This document shows, piece after piece, positions 23,674 to 30,880 of a stretch of 35,235 nt of DNA. Source of the DNA: Bacteroidaceae bacterium (GTDB lineage: Bacteria > Bacteroidota > Bacteroidia > Bacteroidales > Bacteroidaceae). A program made the position numbers and the translations under genes. Each line of letters begins with the position of its first letter. Position 1 is the stretch's first letter. Below the pieces are notes generated by a model that searched no databases, had not been told where the DNA came from, and saw only the letters and a list, made by a program, of their open reading frames with translations. Where the stretch lies: the NCBI GenBank assembly GCA_017469525.1, contig JAFUGG010000046.1, positions 1-35,235 on the forward strand. Reading direction: 5' to 3'.

Positions 23674-23681
23674 CAAAGGTA
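23674..23681 (-). promoter_or_regulatory. -7 box of the Tyr-rich lipoprotein gene
   Basis: The minus strand reads TACCTTTG, 28 bases before ATG 23645, a typical distance. The -33 region is A-rich on this strand's complement without a clear TTTG. Confidence 0.55.
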
Positions 23682-23724
23682 CGCAATGTTCTTTACATAG
23701 AAAAGGGGAAACACGAAAAACTCA

Positions 23725-23876
23725 GGGGAAAATCCCTACTTATGCCGGGGAATAGGGATTTCCCCATCATTGTCTGGAGGTCAGGAAGACGTGCCTCGCC
23801 GCTCGCCATGCCATACCGTTTCTGCCGACGCCGCAGGGGGCATAGTTTGCTGACACATGATGCAGCAAACTCCCCC
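23725..23876. other. Non-coding stretch with two strong hairpins
   Basis: GGGGAAAATCCCT (23725-23737) mirrors AGGGATTTCCCC (23754-23765). Further right, AGTTTGCTG (23844-23852) pairs with CAGCAAACT (23863-23871), extended by GGGGG/CCCCC (23836-23840, 23872-23876). An open frame on the minus strand (23693-23938) has a TTG start and unconvincing composition. The gap 23646-24294 thus holds a promoter, these hairpins and, from 24069, REP-like modules, but no gene that I can support. Confidence 0.5.
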
Positions 23877-24068
23877 ATGCGCCGTGACGGGCAGTTTTCT
23901 GTGGCGGAACCATCATCGAGGCAGGGGAAGAACGCCAATATGTAGGGCAGGATTTGCTGTCATGCTATGCCGAAGATACAAAAAAAAGCTGCCATGTTTC
24001 GCAACGCAACAGCCCATCGTCGCCGTTTATTAACTTCAAAAACCAATTTGTATCATGTTCTTTTAGGT

Positions 24069-24258
24069 CATCTTGTTCGGTCGGATTTGTAATCCGACCG
24101 TGTGGAATATAGGGATTTGTAATCCCGCAACAATTGCTTTATCGCATTTCAAATGCTCATATTCACTTCCAGCGGATTTCATATCCGCCGGAACGCGGCT
24201 GGTTTTGTTTGGTCGGATTTGCAATCCGACCGTGTGGAATATAGGGATTTGCAATCCC
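24069..24258 (+). repeat. REP-like hairpin modules, two copies downstream of the 24295 gene
   Basis: Each module has hairpin 1 (CGGTCGGATT-TGT-AATCCGACCG, 24078-24100; second copy 24211-24231), a spacer GTGTGGAATATA, and hairpin 2 (GGGATT-TGY-AATCCC, 24112-24126 and 24244-24258). Copy 1 is followed by a third hairpin, GCGGAT...ATCCGC (24172-24188). Stems are conserved exactly; the loop varies T/C. They encode spurious FGRICNPTVWNIGICNPA-like frames. Confidence 0.9.
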
Positions 24259-24294
24259 GCAACAACTGTTTCATCGTGCTTCACACTTCACTAT

Positions 24295-25881
24295 TTACTT
24301 CCCCGGCAGGTCGCCCGTCCTTTCGAGGACGAAGTCGACGGCAGAGAGCCATTGCTTCAGGAAAGGCTGTCCGGTGAAGTCCTTGTCGCAGGAGACGCCG
24401 TAGATGAGTTTTCCGTCCGTGACTTCGATGCCCTCTATGATGATTTTATTCCAGCCGTAACCCATGCCACCATTGGCCAAAGCGATGCGCACGTCGTGTG
24501 GCGAGATCTGAGTTCCCCTGTCGTCGGCCTCCTTGACACGCAGTGCCGCCTCCCTCCAGATGCTGCCTCCGCGGTCGTCGCAAGCAGGAATCTCCTCCAT
24601 CATGAGCTTCCCATCCGTCTGCGCAAAGATGAAGGCACCCGAATTGCCATGCCCTGAGCAGCGTCCTGCGGCAGTAAGGCGGTAGATGCCAGGCGTGAGG
24701 TTCGTCTCGACGTGCTGTGCATGATACTGGAGCACACCGTCCTCTTCGGCACAGGCATCAAGGTATTCCAAGTCGGGATTGCCCGTGTAGTGCTTGCCCG
24801 AGACAGCGTAGTACCAACGGCCACCCTCGTTCTTCGTGACGGTGAAGCCTGTGTCGCTCAGGAACTTGTGCCGCTTCGTGTCGTGATAGTTCAGCCGTAC
24901 CGACTCGTTGACCTTCCCTCTGAGGATGCTTTCGGCAGCCTGGAAGTAGTTTTCTATCTCGGCGTCGGCGTTCTTAGCCTTCGTCTGCATGTCGAAAAGT
25001 CCTTTCCAGATGAAGGAGAACTCCTCGGGTGTGAGCAGACGTTCATAGCGTGAAGCCTCGCGCTTCAAAGCAAATCCGATGTAAGCCAACTGCTCGCTGG
25101 TGGCATCTCGGCTCAGTTCGACAAGCTTGTACACCTTATTGTTCAGGCTGGAGAAGTCGTCGTAGTAGTCGCTGACGTGGTCCATCTCGCGCAACACCTT
25201 GAGATGAAACTTCGTGCTGACCGCCCACTTCCCGTCGATGTAGGTCGTGTCGATGTCCGCCGCCGCACCCTTCTGACTGTTCTTCACCGTTTCGCCTATC
25301 TTGATGGCCGTGCGGACGCTGTCCATCGTGACGCGGCTCTCTTCCATTACGAGCGTTACGAGTTCGGGATTCCTGCCAATGAAACGATCCAAGGTCCCCT
25401 TCTTTCCGCCCTCGGGCAAGTCGTTCCATGAGAGGAAGAAGCCGTTGTCGTTGCCGTCTTTGTCCTCGAAGGTGAGCACATACACATTCTTGTCATGCCC
25501 TGACAGCACAATGATTCCGTCCCTGCCAGCGAGTCGCAATCCCTTCCACGGCTCGGTCTTCGAGTGCGTTTCATCTGAGCAGTAGAAGAATGAGGCATCT
25601 TTGATGTGCGTCATCAACTCCTTCCAAAGGCTCGTCACAGGTTCGTCGTCCGTGCATGTGAAGTTTGTAACCCAGTCAGTTTCCCTGACGTTGATGCTTT
25701 TCTTGTCAATAGGCTGACCTTGCGCAACCAGATATGGGTTCGAGAGCGACACGTTTTTATTGTTGATGAAGGATTTCAAGGCCTTCTCCAGCTCCTTTAT
25801 GTCCGAGTGCCATTTCGCGGAGAGAGGCATGGCGAAGCACAGGCCGAGGAGCAAGATGCTGAGTTGTGCGATTCTTTTCAT
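24295..25881 (-). CDS. Secreted protein of unknown function with C-terminal beta domain
   Basis: A 528-residue exported protein (signal peptide MKRIAQLSILLLGLCFAMPLSA). Residues 23-300 are mixed alpha/beta with no family I recognise (KELEKALKSFINNKNVSLSN; DASFFYCSDETHS; FEDKDGNDNGFFLSWNDLPEGG). The middle is helical (QTKAKNADAEIENYFQAAES). The last 170 residues (from about WYYAVSGKHYTGNPDLEYLD through TPGIYRLTAAGRCSGHGNSG to IIIEGIEVTDGKLIYGVSCD) look like a galactose-binding-like beta-sandwich. It is bracketed by REP-like modules and lies downstream, on the same strand, of an anti-sigma gene and an ECF sigma gene, so it may be their regulon target. Confidence 0.75.
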   Translation of the reverse strand: MKRIAQLSILLLGLCFAMPLSAKWHSDIKELEKALKSFINNKNVSLSNPYLVAQGQPIDKKSINVRETDWVTNFTCTDDEPVTSLWKELMTHIKDASFFYCSDETHSKTEPWKGLRLAGRDGIIVLSGHDKNVYVLTFEDKDGNDNGFFLSWNDLPEGGKKGTLDRFIGRNPELVTLVMEESRVTMDSVRTAIKIGETVKNSQKGAAADIDTTYIDGKWAVSTKFHLKVLREMDHVSDYYDDFSSLNNKVYKLVELSRDATSEQLAYIGFALKREASRYERLLTPEEFSFIWKGLFDMQTKAKNADAEIENYFQAAESILRGKVNESVRLNYHDTKRHKFLSDTGFTVTKNEGGRWYYAVSGKHYTGNPDLEYLDACAEEDGVLQYHAQHVETNLTPGIYRLTAAGRCSGHGNSGAFIFAQTDGKLMMEEIPACDDRGGSIWREAALRVKEADDRGTQISPHDVRIALANGGMGYGWNKIIIEGIEVTDGKLIYGVSCDKDFTGQPFLKQWLSAVDFVLERTGDLPGK

Positions 25882-25923
25882 AGTGGTATCTTTTGTTGGT
25901 TATGGTTTGTGTTCAGTTTAATT

Positions 25924-26090
25924 GTTCGGTCGGAATGGTTGTTTTGTTCAGTCGGATTGGCTGTTTTGTTCGGTCGGATTTGCAATCCGACCGTGTGTAA
26001 TATAGGGATTTGCAATCCCGCAATAACTGTTTCATCACATTACAAATGCTTATATTTGCTTCCGTCGGATTGCAAATCCGCCGGAACGGA
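25924..26090 (+). repeat. REP-like hairpin module upstream of the 24295 gene, with 22-base lead-in repeat
   Basis: Three GTTCGGTCGG/GTTCAGTCGG units begin at 25924, 25946 and 25968 (22-base period). The full module follows: hairpin 1 at 25971-25993, hairpin 2 at 26005-26019 and hairpin 3 (CGGAT-TGCAA-ATCCG) at 26066-26080. Orientation is the same as at 24069-24258. Together with that copy it flanks the 24295-25881 gene. The rest of the gap 25882-26190 holds nothing recognisable. Confidence 0.9.
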
Positions 26091-26190
26091 CGATAGTTTG
26101 TGCAGCAGGGAAGGGTGACGTCCGGCACGAAGTGCTTAAATTCCACTTTAACTTCCTCCGATTACTTCCTTTTTAACTTTCGTTTCTTAT

Positions 26191-26949
26191 TCATAGTGGG
26201 ATGTATCTTGTCGTGGTATCCACGAGGTATTCCTCTTTGTAGGCGGTCTCCACTTGCTTGTGGACAATCTTGTTTACCAAGTCCCTGATGCGTTCGTCGG
26301 CTCGTATGAGGCCCGTCAGCTCAGCCAGGCAAGCGCTGTCACGGCAGTCGCCCATCTGGTTCTCAAGTTGCGTGAGGTAGTAGTAGAGACTGTCCGCGGC
26401 AGACTCCAACACGACTGTTTCTGTCGAAGGTTGTGGCTCCTCGACAGACGTCGGCTGTGATGTCTTCTGACGCAACACGTGAACTTTGCTTTTTCTACGT
26501 GTTATGTCGGCCAACTTAACGTGTTGAATTTGCGGTTTAACCACGTTGCGTTTCTCGATGACCTCAGTCGTGTCTTTCAGCTCGATGGGTTCTTCTGTCT
26601 TTTCAGCGAGTTGCGTTGGTTGTTGCGGCTTGACGTGCCACCATGTGAAGAGTGCGATGGCAGCAATGAGGACTGCGGCTGCGGAGAGCACCAGCCTCGC
26701 AACTCCTGACCCACCCCAGCCCTCCCTTAAAGGGAAGGAGTTCTTTGCCGCTTGTTTCTCCCCCTTGAAAGGGGAGTCGGAGAGGGTCTTGGAGGTAGGG
26801 GACGCTTGTTTCTTTTGCCTCTCCGCCAGCATCTGGTCGAAGAGTTCTGCGTCGCGGTCCAGCACTTCTTCAGCAGGCAACGTCCATTGCTCCTGCCCGA
26901 TGGGGTGACGGCCTGCAAGGTAATCGTCTATGATTTGCTTCTTATTCAT
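26191..26949 (-). CDS. Anti-sigma-factor-like membrane protein with repeat-derived insert
   Basis: A 252-residue single-pass protein. The N-terminal cytosolic part (MNKKQIIDDYLAGRHPIGQE...ELFDQMLAERQKKQ) is a short anti-sigma-type helical segment. A membrane helix lies at about residues 86-104 (RLVLSAAAVLIAAIALFTWW), and the rest is periplasmic, charged, with a helical end (SLYYYLTQLENQMGDCRDSA). Residues 51-83 (KTLSDSPFKGEKQAAKNSF, then PLREGWGGSG) just before the helix are encoded by two palindromic elements. The start overlaps the ECF sigma gene by eight bases, which supports the assignment. Confidence 0.75.
   Translation of the reverse strand: MNKKQIIDDYLAGRHPIGQEQWTLPAEEVLDRDAELFDQMLAERQKKQASPTSKTLSDSPFKGEKQAAKNSFPLREGWGGSGVARLVLSAAAVLIAAIALFTWWHVKPQQPTQLAEKTEEPIELKDTTEVIEKRNVVKPQIQHVKLADITRRKSKVHVLRQKTSQPTSVEEPQPSTETVVLESAADSLYYYLTQLENQMGDCRDSACLAELTGLIRADERIRDLVNKIVHKQVETAYKEEYLVDTTTRYIPL
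26708..26798. repeat. Two palindromic elements inside the anti-sigma gene
   Basis: CCCTCCCTTAAAGGGAAGGAG lies at about 26720-26740, within a longer unit 26708-26745, and CTCCCCCTTGAAAGGGGAG at 26759-26776, continued by TCGGAGAGGGTCTTGGAGG. Both are in frame in the gene on the minus strand and encode the KTLSDSPFKGE and SFPLREGWGGSG peptides. Confidence 0.85.
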
Positions 26950-27454
26950 CGATGTATCCTCCTTCCTTCAGTATATTATAAATGATGTGTCGTGCGTGGC
27001 TGAGCATGGCGCTGACCGTCCGGACGTGTATGCCGGTGGCGAGAGCTATCTCGCCTGGCTGCATTCCTGCTTCGGCAAACATCCGCCAGAGGCGTTCCTC
27101 CGACCGCCGCAGCCTGCTGCTCGCGCTCCGTATGGCTTCCGTGAGTTCGTTTTCCTCCAGCGAATGTCCGTCGCTCGGCGCGGGACTCGTCTCTTCGTGG
27201 GCAGGCGAGAGCGATGTGTGAGGCCGCCGCTGCTCCCTCCGCCACACGTCGATGCACTCGTGCTTGGCTATCCTGACGGCCAGCCTCTCGGCATCCGGCA
27301 GCGACGGCAACGCTGGCCAGGCCTTCCAGAGACGTATCATCGTCTCCTGCGCCACGTCCTCCGCCTTCTCTTCCTTCTGGAAGAACGACTCGGCGAGGCA
27401 CATGACCTTTGTGCGCAAGGCGGGTGCAAAACGTTCGAACTCTGAGTGCTCCAT
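26942..27454 (-). CDS. ECF-type RNA polymerase sigma factor
   Basis: A 170-residue sigma-70 family factor. Region 2 (about residues 10-80) has FFQKEEKAEDVAQETMIRLWKAW and LAVRIAKHECIDVWRREQRR. A polar linker (SLSPAHEETSPAPSDG) follows, then region 4 (about 105-165) with EERLWRMFAEAGMQPGEIAL and ATGIHVRTVSAMLSHARHII. It would direct RNA polymerase to a small set of promoters, controlled by the downstream anti-sigma gene with which it overlaps by eight bases. The upstream region (27455-27519) shows no clear TAnnTTTG box, as expected if it is transcribed by itself or another ECF factor; that is inference. Confidence 0.92.
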   Translation of the reverse strand: MEHSEFERFAPALRTKVMCLAESFFQKEEKAEDVAQETMIRLWKAWPALPSLPDAERLAVRIAKHECIDVWRREQRRPHTSLSPAHEETSPAPSDGHSLEENELTEAIRSASSRLRRSEERLWRMFAEAGMQPGEIALATGIHVRTVSAMLSHARHIIYNILKEGGYIDE

Positions 27455-27519
27455 ACACCTCTATAACGTCGCGGACAGCGGAATGTTATGCAGCATTAAG
27501 ATTATTTAACAGAAAAGAA

Positions 27520-27550
27520 AAGCCCCTCGACGTGTGACGTCGGGAGGCTT
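27520..27550 (-). terminator. Terminator of the discoidin-domain protein gene
   Basis: AAGCCCCTCGACGT pairs with ACGTCGGGAGGCTT (two wobble or mismatch positions) around the loop GTG. Read leftward it is followed by CTTTTCTTTTCTG. Confidence 0.75.
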
Positions 27551-27570
27551 GGAAGGGAGAATGATTCAGT

Positions 27571-28518
27571 TTATTTGTATAGTTTGATTTCCGAGAGCTG
27601 CAGGCGCGTGCCTTCTGCCATGCGAAGGAACTCGAAGCGATAGTAGCGGAACTGGCCTGTGGCGTGTGGCTTGAAGCGATACTCCTGCTCGTTCTCGTCG
27701 CGGAGGCGGCGGTTGCTCTTCTGCTCGTCGAGCGTCGTCCACGTCTGCTGGTCGTTACTGCCGCTCATGCGCCATGCGATGGGGTTGCGCTCGGGGTAGG
27801 AGTGTGTGTCGTCAGCCGTGTAGAAACGGTACTCGCTAACGGCTGTCTGACTGCCTGCATCGAGTGTGACCGTGTAGGGCATCTGGCTGGGCTGGTCGAT
27901 GCACCACTTCGTGTGGAGGAAGCCATCGGCCACCATCGACGCATCCTCCGCGATGGTGGGACGCCTGCGACCTGTCTGGGCAGCCGTCGTGGTGTTTGTG
28001 GAAACGAAAGCCAACTTGATGGGCGTCTGCACTTTATCGTATAAGTTGATTTCCGAAAGCTGTATGCGCGAGCCTCCAGCCATGCGGAGGAACTCGAAGC
28101 GATAGTAGCGGAACTGGCCCGAGGCCTGTGGCTTGAAGCGATACTCCTGCTGACCTTCGGCGGGCAGGCTGCGGTCGTTCTTGCGGTCGTCGAGTAGCGT
28201 CCACGCCTGCTGGTCGTTGCTGCCGGAGATGCTCCACGTCACGGGATTGCGTTCGGGGTACATATTCGTGTCGTCGCCCGTGACGAGTCCGTACTCGACA
28301 ACGCCCAGTTGCCGTCCTGCATCGAGGATGATGAAGTAAGGCATCTGGCCGGGTTCGTCGATGCACCATTTCGTGGAGAGTTTGCCGTCGCATATCATCC
28401 GTGCGCCTTCGCTGCCGCCGGGAATGGTGCCGCTGACGAAGGTGGGCTTGATGTCTGCCTGTGCCAGCATCTGTATGCTGGAAGATGCAAGGATGAAGAG
28501 AGAGAGAAGATGTTTCAT
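27571..28518 (-). CDS. Secreted protein with two tandem F5/8-type C (discoidin/CBM32-like) domains
   Basis: A 315-residue exported protein (signal peptide MKHLLSLFILASSSIQMLAQ). It consists of two near-repeats, about residues 22-160 and 168-315, sharing TKWCIDxPxQMPYxxxLDAG, YPERNPxxWxxSGSNDQQxW and FRYYRFEFLRMAxGxRxQLS. Each is a discoidin-like beta-sandwich that usually binds sugars or cell-surface glycans. There is no catalytic domain, so it is probably a glycan-binding partner for the divergent GH92 mannosidase. The close similarity of the halves shows internal duplication. Confidence 0.88.
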   Translation of the reverse strand: MKHLLSLFILASSSIQMLAQADIKPTFVSGTIPGGSEGARMICDGKLSTKWCIDEPGQMPYFIILDAGRQLGVVEYGLVTGDDTNMYPERNPVTWSISGSNDQQAWTLLDDRKNDRSLPAEGQQEYRFKPQASGQFRYYRFEFLRMAGGSRIQLSEINLYDKVQTPIKLAFVSTNTTTAAQTGRRRPTIAEDASMVADGFLHTKWCIDQPSQMPYTVTLDAGSQTAVSEYRFYTADDTHSYPERNPIAWRMSGSNDQQTWTTLDEQKSNRRLRDENEQEYRFKPHATGQFRYYRFEFLRMAEGTRLQLSEIKLYK

Positions 28519-28544
28519 GTCTGTTTGTTTTGATATTTGTAGTG

Positions 28545-28552
28545 CAAAATTA
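28545..28552 (-). promoter_or_regulatory. -7 box of the discoidin-domain gene
   Basis: The minus strand reads TAATTTTG, 27 bases before ATG 28518. It stands back to back with the GH92 promoter box 54 bases away, so the two glycan-related genes share a control region. Confidence 0.55.
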
Positions 28553-28605
28553 GTAAAAGTTTCGAACTTCTCATCATTCGTTGCATCATTTTCAAAAGAA
28601 TATGC

Positions 28606-28613
28606 TAACTTTG
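28606..28613 (+). promoter_or_regulatory. -7 box of the GH92 gene
   Basis: TAACTTTG matches TAnnTTTG and lies 23 bases before ATG 28637. TTGC at 28581-28584 is a partial -33 box at the right distance. This sets the GH92 start at 28637. Confidence 0.6.
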
Positions 28614-28636
28614 TGCAGAAAATAAGTCAAAACGCT

Positions 28637-30880
28637 ATGAAAACTAACCTGAAAAGTCTCCTGACGGCCCTCATGCTGTCGCCGCTTGCCCTTTTTGCAG
28701 CGACAGAGCCCGTTGACTACGTCAATCCCTATATCGGCAGCATCAGTCATCTGCTCGTGCCATGCTTCCCGACCATCCAGCTGCCCAATAGCTTGATGCG
28801 TATCTACCCGACGCGCAACGACTATGTCACAGAATATATCGACGGTTTGCCCATTGTCGTCACCAATCATCGCGAGCGAAGTGCCTTCCGGCTGAGCGTT
28901 ACGCAAGGCGACGAACTGCGTCCCATCATCACGACAAGCTGGGATCATGAGCGCGTGACGCCTTATGACTATCAGGTCTCGATTGCCGACAACACCATCG
29001 ACGCGCATCTGGCCGTCTGTCATCAGAGTGCCATCTACGAGCTCACGTTTGCCGACCCAAGCAAGCCTGCCACGATACTCCTCTTCACGGAGAACGGCAG
29101 GATGCAAGCCGACGGCAAACATGCTTCGGGTAGCCAGCGGCTCAGCAAGAACATGAAGATTTACTTCTCGGGCGAGTTCGATGTGCAACCAGAGAAGGTA
29201 GGCCTTCTTCAGGACGGAAAGATAGGCGACAAATGGATTACCGAGGAACCTCGGGCCTGTGCCGCCATGCGCTTTCCAGCCGGCACAAAGAAGGTTCAGT
29301 TCCGTTACGGCATCTCCCTCATCAGTCAGGAACAAGCGGAGAGGAACCTCAAACGCGAGCAAGCAGATGCGTTCAACATGGCCAAAGTCATCAAGGATGG
29401 CCGCAGGGAATGGAACGAGACGCTCAGCAACATTCGCGTCAAAGGCGGTACCGAGGACCAGAAGACTGTGCTCTATACCTCTTATTATCGTACCTTCGAG
29501 CGTCCCGTCTGCTTGAGCGAGGACGGATGTTACTTCTCGGCTTTCGACGGCCAGGTGCACGAGGATGACGTCCATCCGTTCTATACCGACGACTGGATAT
29601 GGGATACTTATCGTGCGGCACACCCTCTTCGTGCCCTTATTCAACCCTGGAAGGAAGAAGATATCATCGAAAGTTACCTCCGCATGGCAGAGCAAATGGG
29701 TACCGGATGGATGCCAACCTTCCCGGAGATGACGGGAGACACGCGTCGCATGAACAGTAATCATGGCGTCGCTATGCTGGCTGATGCGCTTTGGAAAGGG
29801 CTTAAAGTGGATGGGGTGCGCGGCTTCGAGTATTGCAGGAAAGGCATAGAGGAGAAGACACTCGTGCCCTGGAGCGGTGCTCCGGCTGGACGTCTCGACC
29901 AGTTCTACAAGGACCACGGCTATTTCCCAGCTCTTGCAGATGGCGAGAAGGAGACTGAACCGAACGTGGGCGGCTTCGAGAAACGGCAACCCATAGCAGT
30001 CACGTTGGGCACTGCCTACGACCAGTGGTGCCTTTCTCGCATCGCAGAATTCATGGGCAATAAGGATGAGGCTGCCAAATACCTTGCCCTTAGCTACAAT
30101 TATCGCAACGTGTGGAACCAGGAGACACGCTTCTTCCATCCCAAAGATGAGCGTGGCAACTTCCTGCCCAACTTCGACTATCGCTTCAGTGGAGGCATCG
30201 GAGCACGCGCCGCATACGGTGAGAATAACGGATGGACGTACCGTTGGGACGTTCAGCACAACCTTGCAGACCTTGCCCAACTGATGGGCGGACGCGACGC
30301 AATGTGTCAGGAGCTCGACCGCACCTTCGCTGAACCGTTAGGCAGAAGCAAGTGGCAGTTCTACGGAGAGTTTCCCGACCAGACGGGCAACATGGGACAG
30401 TTCACGATGGCAAACGAGCCGTCGCTCCACATTCCTTATATATATAACTATGCAGGCGCGCCGTGGAAGACGCAGAAACGCGTCCGCCAGTGCCTCGACG
30501 CATGGTTCCGCAACGATGTCATGGGCATGCCCGGCGATGAGGACGGTGGCGGAATGACCTCCTTCGTAGTCTTCTCGTCGCTCGGCTTCTACCCTGTCAC
30601 GCCTGGTTTCCCTGCCTACAACATCGGTTCGCCGCTTTTCACCGACGCTCGCATCAAGTTGCCCGGCGGAAAGGAACTGCATATCATTGCCAAAGGATGC
30701 AGCAAGGAGAACAAATACATACAGCATGCAACGCTCAACGGAAAGCCTTGGGATAAGCCTTGGTTCAGCCATGACGACATAAAGAACGGCGCCACCCTGG
30801 TGCTTGAGATGGGTAGCAGACCCAATAAGCAGTGGGGTAGCGCCGCAGAAGCCGTGCCTCCTTCGGCAGGAGCTCAGTAG
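28637..30880 (+). CDS. GH92 alpha-1,2-mannosidase family glycoside hydrolase
   Basis: A 747-residue exported enzyme (signal peptide MKTNLKSLLTALMLSPLALFA). Mature sequence begins VDYVNPYIGS, typical of GH92; the N-terminal beta domain runs to about residue 270, then the (alpha/alpha)6 barrel has DDWIWDTYRAAHPL, GWMPTFPE, RFSGGIGARAAYGENNGWTY and MPGDEDGGGMTSFVVFSSLG (from residue 631) with FYPVTPG. Family members are Ca-dependent inverting exo-mannosidases acting on N-glycans or yeast mannan; linkage specificity is not visible. The frame is open upstream for 92 codons, but the promoter at 28606 excludes these. Its end overlaps the convergent GH43 gene by seven bases. Confidence 0.93.
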   Translation: MKTNLKSLLTALMLSPLALFAATEPVDYVNPYIGSISHLLVPCFPTIQLPNSLMRIYPTRNDYVTEYIDGLPIVVTNHRERSAFRLSVTQGDELRPIITTSWDHERVTPYDYQVSIADNTIDAHLAVCHQSAIYELTFADPSKPATILLFTENGRMQADGKHASGSQRLSKNMKIYFSGEFDVQPEKVGLLQDGKIGDKWITEEPRACAAMRFPAGTKKVQFRYGISLISQEQAERNLKREQADAFNMAKVIKDGRREWNETLSNIRVKGGTEDQKTVLYTSYYRTFERPVCLSEDGCYFSAFDGQVHEDDVHPFYTDDWIWDTYRAAHPLRALIQPWKEEDIIESYLRMAEQMGTGWMPTFPEMTGDTRRMNSNHGVAMLADALWKGLKVDGVRGFEYCRKGIEEKTLVPWSGAPAGRLDQFYKDHGYFPALADGEKETEPNVGGFEKRQPIAVTLGTAYDQWCLSRIAEFMGNKDEAAKYLALSYNYRNVWNQETRFFHPKDERGNFLPNFDYRFSGGIGARAAYGENNGWTYRWDVQHNLADLAQLMGGRDAMCQELDRTFAEPLGRSKWQFYGEFPDQTGNMGQFTMANEPSLHIPYIYNYAGAPWKTQKRVRQCLDAWFRNDVMGMPGDEDGGGMTSFVVFSSLGFYPVTPGFPAYNIGSPLFTDARIKLPGGKELHIIAKGCSKENKYIQHATLNGKPWDKPWFSHDDIKNGATLVLEMGSRPNKQWGSAAEAVPPSAGAQ

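Noticed and set aside
23693..23938. 81-codon minus-strand frame between the Tyr-rich lipoprotein and the REP modules
   Set aside because: It has only a TTG start, no promoter box and no recognisable family; the hairpins explain the region better.
24073..24657. Plus-strand frame with FGRICNPTVWNIGICNPA-like repeats as a protein
   Set aside because: The peptide is translated from REP-like hairpins and then runs antisense through the 24295 gene.
28592..30280. 562-codon open frame on the minus strand opposite the GH92 gene
   Set aside because: The opposite strand carries all GH92 motifs; this frame has no recognisable domain.
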